Shown here in pieces: positions 34,662 to 44,646 of a stretch of 64,000 bases of DNA. Source of the stretch: Sandaracinus amylolyticus (lineage in GTDB: Bacteria > Myxococcota_A > Polyangia > Polyangiales > Sandaracinaceae); the NCBI RefSeq assembly GCF_021631985.1, contig NZ_CP070225.1:10478001-10542000 (forward strand), given 5' to 3'. Position 1 is the first letter of the stretch; every line of letters starts with the position of its first letter. A model generated the notes under the pieces. That model was not told where the DNA came from, searched no databases, and saw only the letters and a program-made list of their open reading frames with translations. The position numbers were made by a program, and so were the translations under genes.

Positions 34662-35612
34662 TCACTCGGGCAGACAGCGGCCGATCACGGTCGAGCCGAA
34701 GCGCACGATGCGCTCGGGATCGCTGTGGCAGGCAGTGCCGCTCGGGCACGCGGCGCCGCTGCCGTCGAGCGCGCACAGCTGGATGCAGGTCCACGTCGCT
34801 CCGTCGGTCGACGCAGTGCAGGTCGTGCCGGCCGCGCACACGAGGGGCTCCGGGCCTGCGCACGACTCGCCGTGCCCGCGCGCGCCCGCGAGCGGCCGGC
34901 ACTCGAGCGCGAGGATCGGCACGCTGAACGAGTCGGGCACGCTCACGAGATCGCACGCGTCGCCGGGCAGACAGCCCTCGTTGGTGCGGGGATCGCACGC
35001 GATGGTGCAGCCGTAGCCGTCCATCACGTCGGGGTGGCGCACGCGCACGCACGACGAGGGCGTCGTGCCCGAGGGCTCGCAGGTGCCGCCGGCCTCGGTG
35101 CAGGGGACGCGGCACGCGTCGGCGCTCGCGCCGATGCGCGAGCAGAGCTCGCCCTCGTCGCAGTCGTCGCGCGACGTGCAAGCGCGGCGCGGGATCCATG
35201 CGGGCGCTCCCGCGTCGGGCGTCGTCCCCGCGTCGTGCGGCGTCACGTCGTCGGGGCGCGTGCACACGCCCTCGTCGCAGACGCCGCCCGCGGGGCAGCT
35301 CCCGTCGAGGCAGGGATCGAGGCACGCGCCGTCGACGCACACGAGGTCGCCGCCGCACGACGTCGCGTCGCATCGATCGTCGGCGAGCGTGCACGCGCCG
35401 AGGCCGTCGTTGCCGCGCACGCAGCGCGCCATGAGCGGGCAGTCGCGATGATCGCCGCACTCCTCGCGGCAGCGCGACTCCGCGCACACGAGCGGCGCCG
35501 GGCACTCGCTGGTGCGCGTGCAGACGCGGCCCAGCGTGACGCCGGGATCGCACGCGCCGAGCACGAGCGCGAGGGAGAGTGGAAGAACGACCCGAACGAG
35601 CGCGGCCCCCAT
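34662..35612 (-). CDS. Cys-rich lipoprotein with EGF/Dickkopf-like repeats
   Basis: A 316-residue lipoprotein. I chose the ATG at 35612 (MGAALVRVVLPLSLALVLGAC), which places the lipobox correctly; ATGs at 35624 and 35627 would lengthen the leader. The mature part has more than 25 Cys in repeats of the type C-x-DC-x-C (TRTSECPAPLVC, GDHRDCPLMARC, SRDDCDEGELC), typical of myxobacterial extracellular proteins, and a DAGTTPDAG linker in the middle. Disulfide-rich folding at the cell surface is likely. No enzyme motif is seen. Confidence 0.8.
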   Translation of the reverse strand: MGAALVRVVLPLSLALVLGACDPGVTLGRVCTRTSECPAPLVCAESRCREECGDHRDCPLMARCVRGNDGLGACTLADDRCDATSCGGDLVCVDGACLDPCLDGSCPAGGVCDEGVCTRPDDVTPHDAGTTPDAGAPAWIPRRACTSRDDCDEGELCSRIGASADACRVPCTEAGGTCEPSGTTPSSCVRVRHPDVMDGYGCTIACDPRTNEGCLPGDACDLVSVPDSFSVPILALECRPLAGARGHGESCAGPEPLVCAAGTTCTASTDGATWTCIQLCALDGSGAACPSGTACHSDPERIVRFGSTVIGRCLPE

Positions 35613-35643
35613 GTCGCTCTTCATCATGCGCCGATCGCGATCC

Positions 35644-36309
35644 TCAGCGATATGCCGGCGGCACCGGCGGCAGCGCGCCGCCCGCGCCCGCGACCATCGC
35701 GTCGGGCGGCGGCTCGCCCGCGCCGCAGGGCACGAAGCGGAAGCTGCCGTCGGTCGCGCCGAGCTGGCGAAGGCACTGCACGGTGCAGCGATCGCCGCCG
35801 AAGTAGTCGTACTGCACGACGTACATCGCGCCCGCGATCGGTCGGTGCGCGACGCCGGCGCGGCACGCGCCGTCGACGATGCGATCCGTGACCTGCACCC
35901 AGCGCTGCTCGGGCACCTGCCGCGTGCAGTAGCGGGTGCGCGTCGACGAGGTGGCGCCGAAGCCCGTGGTCTCGGTGCCGCACGCGTACTGCTCGGTGCG
36001 GTACTCGGTGCGCATCTCCATGCGCGTGACCGTGTGGAAGTAGGTCGTCGCGAACGCCCACTGCGCGAGCTCGGGGCGCACGCGGATCGCGCGCAGCGAC
36101 TCGCGCGGCTGCCCGCTCATCGGCTCGGGCACGGCCACCGCGTACTCGTTCCACCGCACGTCTTCGGAGAGCTGCGGGCCCGGGCTGTCGTGGTGGACGA
36201 CGCGCACCTTCACGATCGCGTGGGGCTCGTCGAGGCGCGGCTCCTCGAAGCGGCGCACGCACGCGGAGAGAGCGAGCAACGCGATCAACGCGGACAGGAC
36301 TGGACGCAC
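35644..36309 (-). CDS. Lipoprotein, hypothetical
   Basis: A 221-residue lipoprotein starting at a GTG (VRPVLSALIALLALSAC) with a textbook AGGAGG 7 nt upstream at 36317-36322; the longer open frame is rejected because its first 40 residues are Arg-rich and antisense to nothing conserved. The lipobox is LSAC. The mature part has Tyr/Thr-rich strands (MRTEYRTEQYACGTETTG, AMYVVQYDYFGGDRC) and four or five Cys, and it ends in a Pro/Gly tail. It overlaps the preceding small lipoprotein gene by 25 bp. No family recognised. Confidence 0.72.
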   Translation of the reverse strand: MRPVLSALIALLALSACVRRFEEPRLDEPHAIVKVRVVHHDSPGPQLSEDVRWNEYAVAVPEPMSGQPRESLRAIRVRPELAQWAFATTYFHTVTRMEMRTEYRTEQYACGTETTGFGATSSTRTRYCTRQVPEQRWVQVTDRIVDGACRAGVAHRPIAGAMYVVQYDYFGGDRCTVQCLRQLGATDGSFRFVPCGAGEPPPDAMVAGAGGALPPVPPAYR

Positions 36310-36479
36310 CACGAGGCCTCCTGACTGCACTGCCCGAGCGCCGCCGACGTCGTCGCGTCGATCACGCACGCGTGGTTCACGCGCTCGCAGTGCGCGAGGC
36401 ACTGGTTGCGTGCGTGGTTGTGCGCGCACGCGGTCGTGAGCGCGACGAGCGAGAGGAGAGCGGCGAGGGCAGGGCGCAC
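36285..36479 (-). CDS. Small Cys-rich lipoprotein
   Basis: A 64-residue lipoprotein, MRPALAALLSLVALTTAC with lipobox TTAC, then a 46-residue mature part with paired Cys (NQCLAHCERVNHAC, GQCSQEASWCVQSC). The spacing is like a small helical-hairpin disulfide domain. Its 3' end overlaps the next lipoprotein gene by 25 bp and contains that gene's ribosome-binding site, so the two are probably translated together. Function unknown. Confidence 0.65.
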   Translation of the reverse strand: MRPALAALLSLVALTTACAHNHARNQCLAHCERVNHACVIDATTSAALGQCSQEASWCVQSCPR

Positions 36480-36513
36480 GGCGCGCGGATGGTACTCGCG
36501 CGCCGTCCTCGCG

Positions 36514-37251
<738 letters not shown>

Positions 37252-37304
37252 CCGGGCCGATGTCTAGGACCCAATCGCGGTTCTGCCCAGCGATCTCCCA
37301 AGCG

Positions 37305-37336
37305 AAAAGGGCGGTCGCCCGCGCGGGCGCCGCCCT
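37305..37336 (-). terminator. Intrinsic terminator of tdh
   Basis: Read on the minus strand, GGGCGG-CGCCCGC pairs with GCGGGCG-A-CCGCCC in a GC-rich stem of 13 bp with one bulge, followed directly by TTTTCG. Stem plus T-run at the 3' end of the tdh transcript fits rho-independent termination, and the site is 26 bp past the tdh stop. It separates tdh from terC. Confidence 0.7.
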
Positions 37337-37361
37337 CTTCGTGCATCGGTGCGGAGCGAGC

Positions 37362-38396
37362 TCAGGCTACCCAGTCGAGCACGATCTTGCCCGAGCGACC
37401 GGAGCGCATGACCTCGAACGCTTCCTGGTACTCGTCGACGCGATAGCGGTGCGTGAGCACCGGCGTGACGTCGAGCCCGCTCTGGAGCATCGCGATCATC
37501 TTGTACCAGGTCTCGAACATCTCGCGGCCGTAGATGCCCTTCATCACGAGGCCCTTGAAGATGACCTGGTTCCAGTCGATCGACGTGTCGCCCGGCGGGA
37601 TGCCGAGGATCGCCACGCGACCACCGTGGTTCATCACCGTGAGCATGTCGCGGAAGGCCTGGCCGTTGCCGCTCATCTCGAGGCCGACGTCGAAGCCCTC
37701 GGTCATGCGCAGGTCGCGCATCACGTCGACGAGCTTCTCCTTGCGCACGTCGACCGCGCGCGTCGCGCCCATCTTGCGCGCGAGGTCGAGGCGGTACTCG
37801 TTCACGTCGCTGATGACGACGTGGCGCGCGCCGACGTGCTTCGCGATCGCGACCGCCATGCAGCCGATCGGGCCCGCGCCGGTGATGAGCACGTCCTCGC
37901 CGACGAGGTCGAACGAGAGCGCGGTGTGCGCCGCGTTGCCGAGCGGATCGAGGAACGCCGCGACGTCGTCGCCCACGTCGTCGGGGAGCTTGAACGCGTT
38001 GACCGCGGGGATGACGAGGTACTCGGCGAACGCGCCCGCGCGGTTCACGCCGACGCCGACGGTGTTGCGGCAGAGGTGACGCTTGCCCGCGCGGCAGTTG
38101 CGGCAGTAGCCGCACGTGATGTGGCCTTCGCCGCTGACGCGATCACCGACCTCGAAGCCGCGCACGTGCGAGCCGAGCTCGACGATCTTGCCGACGTACT
38201 CGTGGCCCACGTGCATCGGGACCGGGATCGTCTTCTGGGCCCACTCGTCCCAGTTGTAGATGTGGATGTCGGTCCCGCAGATCGCCGTCTTGGTGATCTG
38301 GATCTTCACGTCGTTGGGGCCGACCTCGGGGATCTCGGCCTCGCCCATCCAGATGCCGGGCTCACGACGGGCCTTGATCAACGCTTTCATCTTCAT
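37362..38396 (-). CDS. tdh: L-threonine 3-dehydrogenase
   Basis: A 344-residue zinc-dependent medium-chain dehydrogenase that oxidises L-threonine to 2-amino-3-ketobutyrate with NAD. Strong similarity to the E. coli enzyme is visible throughout: [16 protein letters not shown] with catalytic-zinc Cys40, VGHEYVG, the structural-zinc Cys cluster [21 protein letters not shown] as the NAD-binding motif and [14 protein letters not shown] near the end. The start MKMKALIK uses ATG 38396; ATG 38390 is an alternative. Its partner kbl is not adjacent, as it is in enterobacteria, but lies 5 kb upstream on the same strand. Confidence 0.96.
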   Translation of the reverse strand: MKMKALIKARREPGIWMGEAEIPEVGPNDVKIQITKTAICGTDIHIYNWDEWAQKTIPVPMHVGHEYVGKIVELGSHVRGFEVGDRVSGEGHITCGYCRNCRAGKRHLCRNTVGVGVNRAGAFAEYLVIPAVNAFKLPDDVGDDVAAFLDPLGNAAHTALSFDLVGEDVLITGAGPIGCMAVAIAKHVGARHVVISDVNEYRLDLARKMGATRAVDVRKEKLVDVMRDLRMTEGFDVGLEMSGNGQAFRDMLTVMNHGGRVAILGIPPGDTSIDWNQVIFKGLVMKGIYGREMFETWYKMIAMLQSGLDVTPVLTHRYRVDEYQEAFEVMRSGRSGKIVLDWVA

Positions 38397-38450
38397 AGGG
38401 GTCGCGCAGTCTATGAGGTGCCTCCGAAGAGTGGCAACGCGCGTGAGCGC

Positions 38451-39593
38451 ATGACTACGCTGCTGCGCGTGAGAGCGATCACCGTCGCGCTCGTCGGATG
38501 CGCCGCGTCGATCGTGTGCGCGGGTTGCTACTTGTCGCACGACGTCGCGAGCACGCGTGACGGAAGCGTGAGCGACGCACCAATCACGCTCGACGCGTCG
38601 CGTGACGCAGCGCGTGATGCGACGCTCGCGGTGAGCTGTGATCGGCCGCCGCGCGAGTGGTCGGAGACGTACGCCGTCTATCCGGGCGAGTACACGCGCG
38701 GGGCGACGCGCATCCGATTCGGCGACACGACCTGGGTCGCAGCGCACGCGCCGAGCCACGGGACCGAGGTGCTGCAGCTCGTCGACGGCGAGCGCGGCGC
38801 GCCGGTGCTCGAGCGCGTGATCGAGGTCGACGGTGAGCTGCTTCGGCCGATCGCGGGCGCGCGCGACGACGGGTACGTCGCGCTCGCGCTCGCGGATCGC
38901 ACCGACCTGCAGATCCACGTGCTCGATGTCGAGGGCGAGCCGCTCGCGCGCGGGCTGCGCGAGCCGCTCGGCGCGCGCGTCACGATGGCGTTGCGCGAGC
39001 GCCGCATCGGCATGGTGCTCGAGCGCGAGCCCGACACGAGCGCGACCGCGTGGGTGCTCGACGCGAGCAGCGCGCTCGACCTCGTGCGCGTGGAGCTCGA
39101 AGGATTCGAGCACGCAGGCATCGGATTCGGTCGATCGTCGTTCGCGATCGTCGCGACGCCCTCCGCCGGTGAGAGCCGTCTGTGGGGCCTCGACGACGCG
39201 GGTGTGATCGACGCGGGCGCGATCGGCGCGCGCATGATCGGCGTGACGTGGGACGAGTCGACGGCGTTCGCGCTCGACGAGCGATCGCTGCTCGTGCGTC
39301 GACCCGGGCGCGCGGTCGAGCGCATCGCACGCGGGCTCTCGGGCGGCCCCGAGGTCTCGATCGATCCGTCGGGCGCGGTGCGGGGCGATGCGATCTGGCA
39401 CGCGACCGGGACGCAGATGGGCACGGTCGAATTCCTCGACGGCGAGGGCCCGCTCGCGTCGCGCTCGGTCGAGGGGCTCGAGATCCGCGCGGTGATGGCG
39501 CACGCGTCGCGCCGCCATCGCGGCGCGTTCGTGCTCGTCGAGTCGCTGCGCGCGCTGGTGTGGGTCGGGTGGTCGTGTGATCCCGACGCGTGA
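38451..39593 (+). CDS. Lipoprotein, beta-propeller-like, hypothetical
   Basis: A 380-residue lipoprotein. A basic leader and hydrophobic core end in a CAGC lipobox (VCAGCYLSH), then an Asp/Ser/Ala-rich linker ([20 protein letters not shown]). The mature part shows repeating short strands with W/D motifs ([49 protein letters not shown]), suggesting a propeller, with few Cys. No enzyme motif is recognised. It is divergent from tdh by 54 bp, and convergent with a small barrel-like gene that ends 4 bp away. Confidence 0.72.
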   Translation: MTTLLRVRAITVALVGCAASIVCAGCYLSHDVASTRDGSVSDAPITLDASRDAARDATLAVSCDRPPREWSETYAVYPGEYTRGATRIRFGDTTWVAAHAPSHGTEVLQLVDGERGAPVLERVIEVDGELLRPIAGARDDGYVALALADRTDLQIHVLDVEGEPLARGLREPLGARVTMALRERRIGMVLEREPDTSATAWVLDASSALDLVRVELEGFEHAGIGFGRSSFAIVATPSAGESRLWGLDDAGVIDAGAIGARMIGVTWDESTAFALDERSLLVRRPGRAVERIARGLSGGPEVSIDPSGAVRGDAIWHATGTQMGTVEFLDGEGPLASRSVEGLEIRAVMAHASRRHRGAFVLVESLRALVWVGWSCDPDA

Positions 39594-39596
39594 TCG

Positions 39597-40136
39597 TCAG
39601 AGCGTGATCTCGCCGCCGACGCGCGCGGTCGCGGAGAACGAGAACGTGTCGAGGCCCTCGCCGTGCTCGCGCAGGGGCAGCCAGCGCGCTTGGTAGCCGA
39701 TGCCGACGAAGAAGCCGTGCTCGCGGTAGTCGAGCTGCACGGTGAGGAACCCTCCCGCCGCGAGTGACGTGTCGATGCCGATCATCGGCGCGAGGTCGTT
39801 CCAGAGCATCGACGCACCGAGCCCTCCACCGAGCTGGAGGCCGCGTGGGCCGCGATGGTGGATCCACGCGCGATAGGTCGCGCCGGCGTCGATCTCGAGC
39901 GTGAGGATCTTGCCGAGCGTGGTGCCGGCGCGGAGCATCCCGCCGAAGCCCGAGGGCGCGTGCAGCCGCACGTCGAGCGAGGCGGTCGCGCCGGTCCACT
40001 CGATCTGCTCACCGGGCTCGCGCAGCTGCGCGACGCCATGATCGAAGCCGATCTCGAGCGCCGCGCGACCGGGCCGCTCCTGCGCGTGCACCGTGGACGC
40101 GACGAGCAGACACGCGACGAACGCGAGCGCACGCAT
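39597..40136 (-). CDS. Outer-membrane beta-barrel-like protein, hypothetical
   Basis: A 179-residue exported protein with signal peptide MRALAFVACLLVASTVHAQ. The mature part alternates short amphipathic strands ending in aromatic residues (AGATYRAWIHH, LTVQLDYREHGFFVGIGYQARW, FSFSATARVGGEITL), the usual look of an eight-stranded outer-membrane barrel; the C-terminus ends in a strand with Leu rather than Phe. The ATG overlaps the stop of the CxxCH lipoprotein (TGATG), so the two are translationally coupled and probably act together at the outer membrane. Confidence 0.68.
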   Translation of the reverse strand: MRALAFVACLLVASTVHAQERPGRAALEIGFDHGVAQLREPGEQIEWTGATASLDVRLHAPSGFGGMLRAGTTLGKILTLEIDAGATYRAWIHHRGPRGLQLGGGLGASMLWNDLAPMIGIDTSLAAGGFLTVQLDYREHGFFVGIGYQARWLPLREHGEGLDTFSFSATARVGGEITL

Positions 40137-41488
40137 CACGGGGCCTCCTGCTCGGTCAGCACGATCGGATACGCGCTCATGTCGGTGACGAGCCCGGGCT
40201 CGACGCGCACGAACCACTGCATGCCGAGCTCGCGCGCCGAGTAGCCCTGGTAGAGCGTGCCGTCGACGTCGACCTGCAGCGCGACGAAGTACTCGCCGGG
40301 CGGCACTGCGACCACGAACGAGCGATCGAAGAGCTCGTCGCGCGCGTCGAAGTCGCGCCCCGCGTCGACCTCGATCGGCGGGCCGATCGCGAAGCCACCG
40401 GGCGGCGCCGCGGGATCGCTGGTGAGCGCGAAGCCCATCGGGAGTGGGTTGGGCACGCCGGGGAGCGCGGCGAAGCGCCCGCGGATCCAGCCGATCTCCG
40501 CGGGCTCGGCGCCCGGCTCGTCGAGCGACGAGACGTGCGTGTGGCAGACCGTGCACGAGCCGTTGCCGACGCGGCCGCCGAAGCGCGGATCGATCGTCGC
40601 GCTGCGCACGCCCATCGCGCCGAGCCCGTGCGAGCCGAGCGAGTGCTCGGTCGCGGGGCGTGCCGCGAACCCGGCCTCGACCTCCTCGATCTCGCGCATG
40701 CGGCGATCGACCTCGTCGCGCCACGGCCAGCGATGCGCGGAGTTCGCGCGCAGCGCGGTGAAGTAGGCGCGGCGCGCGTCGTCGAGGTCACCGGCGCGGA
40801 CCGCCATGTCGCCGATCATCGCCATCATCGCGGGGATGCCGAAGGGCGCGATCGGCGAGTCGAAGATGCGGCGCGAGCGCGCGATCGAGCGACGATCGGT
40901 GCCGTGCTGGAGCGCCATCGTCGCGACGTTCACCTCGTCGAACGCGCGGCGCGCTTCGTCGACGAGCTCGGGCGACGCGCCTTCGTAGCTGCCGACCGAG
41001 AGCGTGAAGCCGAAGAGGTTGAACTCGGGGTAGCGCTCGGCGCTGACGCGCAGCGCGTCGAGCGCGCTCTCGATGCCCACCTCGTCCTGCGCGTTGCGTG
41101 CGACCGCGAAGCGGATGAACGCGTGCCACATCGGAAGTCGGTCGTCGTCGGGGAACGCGACGATCGCTTCTTCGAACGCGGCGAGGCCCTCGTCGGCGAG
41201 CTCGGTGCGATCCAGCTCGGACAAGCCGAGCATCGCCGCGGCGCCGATCGCGCGCGCGCGCTCGGGCCCCGGGGGCACGTCGTCGTGCAGCCATTGCCAC
41301 ACGTCGTCGAACGCGCGGAGGTCGTAGCCCATCGTCCACATGACCGCGGTCATCGGGTCGGCCGGATCGACGGGCCGCGCCGGTGGCGTCTCGGGCTCGA
41401 TCCAGCTGGGAGGAGGTGCGACCTGGGTCGACGACACACAGCCCGCGAGCGCGATCATCAGCGCGGGCCAAGGAGCAGCGAATCTCAT
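40136..41488 (-). CDS. Lipoprotein with one c-type haem motif
   Basis: A 450-residue lipoprotein; signal MRFAAPWPALMIALAGC with ALAGC lipobox. The first 280 residues look like helical TPR-type repeats (RAIGAAAMLGLSEL, DLDDARRAYFTALRAN). After a hinge, GSCTVCHTHV provides a single CxxCH c-type haem site near residue 310, with Met residues downstream as possible axial ligands. A C-terminal beta-rich domain follows (FVVAVPPGEYFVALQVDVDG). A one-haem tetratricopeptide lipoprotein at the cell surface could take part in electron transfer or in gas or redox sensing. It is coupled by TGATG to a barrel-like gene. Family not recognised. Confidence 0.75.
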   Translation of the reverse strand: MRFAAPWPALMIALAGCVSSTQVAPPPSWIEPETPPARPVDPADPMTAVMWTMGYDLRAFDDVWQWLHDDVPPGPERARAIGAAAMLGLSELDRTELADEGLAAFEEAIVAFPDDDRLPMWHAFIRFAVARNAQDEVGIESALDALRVSAERYPEFNLFGFTLSVGSYEGASPELVDEARRAFDEVNVATMALQHGTDRRSIARSRRIFDSPIAPFGIPAMMAMIGDMAVRAGDLDDARRAYFTALRANSAHRWPWRDEVDRRMREIEEVEAGFAARPATEHSLGSHGLGAMGVRSATIDPRFGGRVGNGSCTVCHTHVSSLDEPGAEPAEIGWIRGRFAALPGVPNPLPMGFALTSDPAAPPGGFAIGPPIEVDAGRDFDARDELFDRSFVVAVPPGEYFVALQVDVDGTLYQGYSARELGMQWFVRVEPGLVTDMSAYPIVLTEQEAP

Positions 41489-41544
41489 CCACGGAAGCTA
41501 GTGATCCGCGGGGATCGCCTCCATGCATCGAAGGTCACGAACGA

Positions 41545-41567
41545 AGGTCATGGGTGACCCATGACCT
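41545..41567. promoter_or_regulatory. 23-bp perfect palindrome, candidate operator
   Basis: AGGTCATGGGT is followed by one G and the exact reverse complement. A further half-site, AAGGTCACG, lies about 14 bp away at 41531-41539. The palindrome lies upstream of the haem-lipoprotein operon (start 41488) and just past the stop of the response-regulator gene (41569). NarL-type regulators often bind short inverted repeats, so control of the lipoprotein genes by the neighbouring two-component pair is plausible. Confidence 0.55.
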
Positions 41568-41568
41568 C

Positions 41569-42210
41569 TCAGATCAGACCGAGCTCCTTGGCGCGGATCG
41601 CGGCCTCGGTGCGGCTCGTCACGCCGAGCTTCTCGAAGATGCTCGTGACGTGGTTCTTCACGGTGCCCTCGGTGACGAAGAGCGCTGCCGCGATCTCCTT
41701 GTTCGACGCGCCGCGCCCGAGATAGCGCAGCACGTCGAGCTCGCGCGCGGTGACGAGCGTGCTCGCGGCGGCCGGGCGCGCGCGCAGGCGCGAGAGCTCG
41801 GCGATCACCTTCGAGGCCACCGAGGGCTCGAGGAACGACTCGCCGCGCGCGGCCGCGCGGATCGCCTCGCCGAGCTGGGCAGTCGATGCGTCCTTCAGCA
41901 GGTAGCCGACCGCGCCCGCGCGCAGGCCCTCGAAGATCACCTCGTCGTCGTCGAAGGTCGTGAGCACGACGACCTTGCAGCGCGGCTGCTGCACCTGGAG
42001 GCGACGCGTGGCCGCGACTCCGTCGAGGACCGGCATCTTCATGTCCATCAGCACGACGTCGGGGCGCAGCCGCTCGCACGCGCGCAACGCCTCCTCGCCG
42101 TTCGACGCCTCGCCCACGACCTCGAGCTCGGGATCGACCGAGAGCACCGCGCGCAGCCCCTCGCGGAAGAGCGACTGATCGTCGACCACGAGCACTCGGA
42201 TGCGCGTCAC
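41569..42210 (-). CDS. NarL/LuxR-type response regulator
   Basis: A 213-residue regulator. The receiver domain (about residues 4-118) has the acidic pair VVDDQ, phospho-acceptor Asp56 in VVLMDMKMP, Thr in VVLTTF and Lys in GYLLKDAS. The C-terminal LuxR helix-turn-helix (about 150-210) reads TARELDVLRYLGRGASNKEIAAAL, VTEGTVKNHVTSIFEKLGV. The GTG start at 42210 overlaps the stop of the histidine kinase (GTGA), so they are a coupled pair. Targets are unknown; a 23-bp palindrome lies immediately beyond its stop, before the haem-lipoprotein operon. Confidence 0.93.
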   Translation of the reverse strand: MTRIRVLVVDDQSLFREGLRAVLSVDPELEVVGEASNGEEALRACERLRPDVVLMDMKMPVLDGVAATRRLQVQQPRCKVVVLTTFDDDEVIFEGLRAGAVGYLLKDASTAQLGEAIRAAARGESFLEPSVASKVIAELSRLRARPAAASTLVTARELDVLRYLGRGASNKEIAAALFVTEGTVKNHVTSIFEKLGVTSRTEAAIRAKELGLI

Positions 42211-43349
42211 GCCGGCACCTCCACGCGCACGGTGAGCCCCTCGCCCGCGGCGGTCTCGAATTCGACGGTCCCTCCGCCGAGCGCCACGCGCTCGCGCAGC
42301 CCGGTGAGGCCATGTCCGAGCGCGAGCGCGTCGGTGCCCACGCCGTCGTCCGCGATGCTCAGCACCACTCGCTCGGGCTCGTACACGAGGCGCACCGTCG
42401 CGCGCCGCGCGCGCGCGTGACGACGCACGTTCGTGAGCGCCTCCTGCGCCGCGCGATAGAGCGTGAACCCGATCGCGCCCGGCAGCGTGCGCGGTGCGCC
42501 CTCGGTCACGAGCTCCACCGCGAGATCGGGCGCGCGCGAGCCCTCGACGAGCTCGGCGATCGCCCGCGCGAACGCCTGCGGGCTCGAGGGGGACACCCGC
42601 AGCATCGACACCGATCGCCGCAGCTCGCCGAGCCCGTCGCGCAGGATGTGCTGCACGCGCTCGAGCCGCTCGTCGACCTCGCGATCCTCGATGCGCGTAC
42701 GCGCCGCCTGGAGCTGCACGCTCGCGACGGTGAGCGTGTGGCCGAGCCCGTCGTGCACCTCGCGCGCGATGCGGTTGCGCTCCTTCGTCGTCGCGAGCTC
42801 CTCGACCTGCGTCACGTAGTCGGCGAGCCGATCGTGGAGGCGCTCGACCTCCGCGCGCGCCTCGCGCTCGCGCCGCATGAGCTGCGAGAACACGACGACG
42901 AAAGCGGACGCCGATGCGAACCCGACCGTCGCCTGCGCCGCGCCGGAGAGCGAGAGCGATCGCGTGATGATCACCGCGAACACCGCGACGAGCGCGACGA
43001 CCAGCGCGATCGCGTGGCGCAGCCGCAGGAAGAGCACGGCCATGCTCACGAGCGGCATCGCGACGAGGTACGCGCGTCCCTCGCTCAGCGCGATCGTCGC
43101 GACGACCAGCGGGACCTGCAGCGCGAGCATCTGTGCGGGGCGCTGCGGCTCGTTGCGCTCCGCCCACGCCATGCCGGCGGTCGCGATCGCGAGGTAGGCC
43201 GCGCTCACCGCGACCAGCAGCGGGAGCCACGTCGTGCTCGACGCGAGCGCGCCCGACACGCCCGCGAGCACGACCACCACGATGGTCGCGATGATCGTGC
43301 CCGCGCCCACGAAGCGGGCGCGCGCCGCCGGTGCCACGTCGTCCCGCAC
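42207..43349 (-). CDS. Membrane histidine kinase, HisKA_3 (NarX/DesK type)
   Basis: A 380-residue kinase. About six N-terminal membrane segments (TIIATIVVVVLAGVSGAL through ATVGFASASAFVVVFSQL) lead into a coiled-coil linker and the HisKA_3 phospho-acceptor motif ERNRIAREVHDGLGHTL. The ATPase part shows EALTNVRRHARA, IADDGVGTD and GHGLTGLRERV. The start is a GTG at 43349 (VRDDVAPAARA), 14 bp after the kbl stop; another GTG at 43337 is possible. Partner of the response regulator that overlaps its stop. The signal is probably sensed in or at the membrane, as in the DesK group. Confidence 0.92.
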   Translation of the reverse strand: MRDDVAPAARARFVGAGTIIATIVVVVLAGVSGALASSTTWLPLLVAVSAAYLAIATAGMAWAERNEPQRPAQMLALQVPLVVATIALSEGRAYLVAMPLVSMAVLFLRLRHAIALVVALVAVFAVIITRSLSLSGAAQATVGFASASAFVVVFSQLMRREREARAEVERLHDRLADYVTQVEELATTKERNRIAREVHDGLGHTLTVASVQLQAARTRIEDREVDERLERVQHILRDGLGELRRSVSMLRVSPSSPQAFARAIAELVEGSRAPDLAVELVTEGAPRTLPGAIGFTLYRAAQEALTNVRRHARARRATVRLVYEPERVVLSIADDGVGTDALALGHGLTGLRERVALGGGTVEFETAAGEGLTVRVEVPA

Positions 43350-43363
43350 GAACGACGGATGCG

Positions 43364-44563
43364 TCAGCTGACGAGACCCATCTCGCGGCCGATCTTCGTG
43401 AACGCCGCGATCGCGCGATCGACGTGCTCGGGCGAGTGCGCCGCGCTCATCTGGGTGCGGATGCGCGCCGCGCCGCGCGGCACCACCGGGAACGAGAAGC
43501 CGATCACGTAGATGTGCTCGCGCATCATGCGGTCGGCCATCTCCGACGCGACCTTCGCGTCGCCGAGCATCACCGGGATGATCGGATGGCCCGCGCCCGC
43601 GAGCGTGAAGCCCGCGGCCTCCATGCCTTCGCGGAAGCGCGCGCTGTTCGCGCGCAGGCGGGTGCGCAGATCGTCGCTCGACTCCAGCAGATCGAGGCAC
43701 GCGATCGACGTCTTCGCGATCACCGGCGCGAGCGTGTTGGAGAAGAGATACGGCCGCGAGCGCTGGCGCAGCCACTCGACGATCTCCTTGCGAGCCGAGG
43801 TGTATCCGCCCGACGCGCCGCCGAGCGCCTTGCCCAGCGTGCCGGTGAGGATGTCGACGCGGCCGAGCACCCCGCAGTGCTCGTGGGTGCCGCGACCGCT
43901 CGGACCGACGAAGCCCACCGCGTGCGAGTCGTCGACCATCGTCATCGCGCCGTACTGGTCCGCGAGATCGCAGATCGTCTTCAGGTCGGCGAGGATGCCG
44001 TCCATCGAGAACACGCCGTCGGTCGCGATCAGGATCCGCTTCGCGCCGTCCGCGCGCGCCTGCTTCAGGTTGCGCTCGAGGTCCGCCATGTCGTTGTTCG
44101 CATAGCGGTAGCGCTTGGCCTTGCAGAGGCGGATGCCGTCGATGATCGACGCGTGGTTGAGCGCGTCCGAGACGATCGCGTCCTCTTCGCCCAGCAGCGC
44201 CTCGAAGAGGCCGCCGTTCGCGTCGAAGCACGACGAATAGAGGATCGTGTCCTCGGTCCCGAGGAAGCGCGACAGGCGCCACTCGAGCTCCTTGTGCACG
44301 TCCTGGGTGCCGCAGATGAAGCGCACGCTCGCCATGCCGAACCCGAGCTTCGGGAGCGCCTCGACCGCGGCGTGCACGAGCGTCGGGTGGTTCGCGAGAC
44401 CGAGGTAGTTGTTCGCGCAGAAGTTGAGGACCTCGGTGCCGTCCTTCACGCGGATGATCGCGTCCTGCGGGGACGTGATCACGCGCTCGGCCTTGTAGAG
44501 CCCCTGGTCCTTCAGCGAGCCCAGCTCGCGCTGCAGATGTACGAGGAAATCCTGGTCCGCCAT
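43364..44563 (-). CDS. kbl: Glycine C-acetyltransferase (2-amino-3-ketobutyrate CoA ligase)
   Basis: A 399-residue PLP enzyme of the alpha-oxoamine synthase family. It cleaves 2-amino-3-ketobutyrate, the product of Tdh, with CoA to glycine and acetyl-CoA. The PLP Lys245 is in [24 protein letters not shown] and [16 protein letters not shown] are family motifs; [14 protein letters not shown] is in the N-terminal part. It is first in line before a two-component pair and may be co-transcribed with it. tdh is on the same strand but 5 kb downstream, so this pathway pair has been separated here. Confidence 0.96.
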   Translation of the reverse strand: MADQDFLVHLQRELGSLKDQGLYKAERVITSPQDAIIRVKDGTEVLNFCANNYLGLANHPTLVHAAVEALPKLGFGMASVRFICGTQDVHKELEWRLSRFLGTEDTILYSSCFDANGGLFEALLGEEDAIVSDALNHASIIDGIRLCKAKRYRYANNDMADLERNLKQARADGAKRILIATDGVFSMDGILADLKTICDLADQYGAMTMVDDSHAVGFVGPSGRGTHEHCGVLGRVDILTGTLGKALGGASGGYTSARKEIVEWLRQRSRPYLFSNTLAPVIAKTSIACLDLLESSDDLRTRLRANSARFREGMEAAGFTLAGAGHPIIPVMLGDAKVASEMADRMMREHIYVIGFSFPVVPRGAARIRTQMSAAHSPEHVDRAIAAFTKIGREMGLVS

Positions 44564-44646
44564 GCGGCGGGCACGCTAGCACGCAGGCGCGGCGCGGACC
44601 CCGGATCGAGGCCCACGCCGCGTGCGTCGTCTCGCGCCGCGCCGCG

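Noticed and set aside
37252-37361. Manganese (yybP-ykoY) riboswitch ahead of terC
   Set aside because: The region is occupied by the tdh terminator hairpin and shows none of the riboswitch loops.
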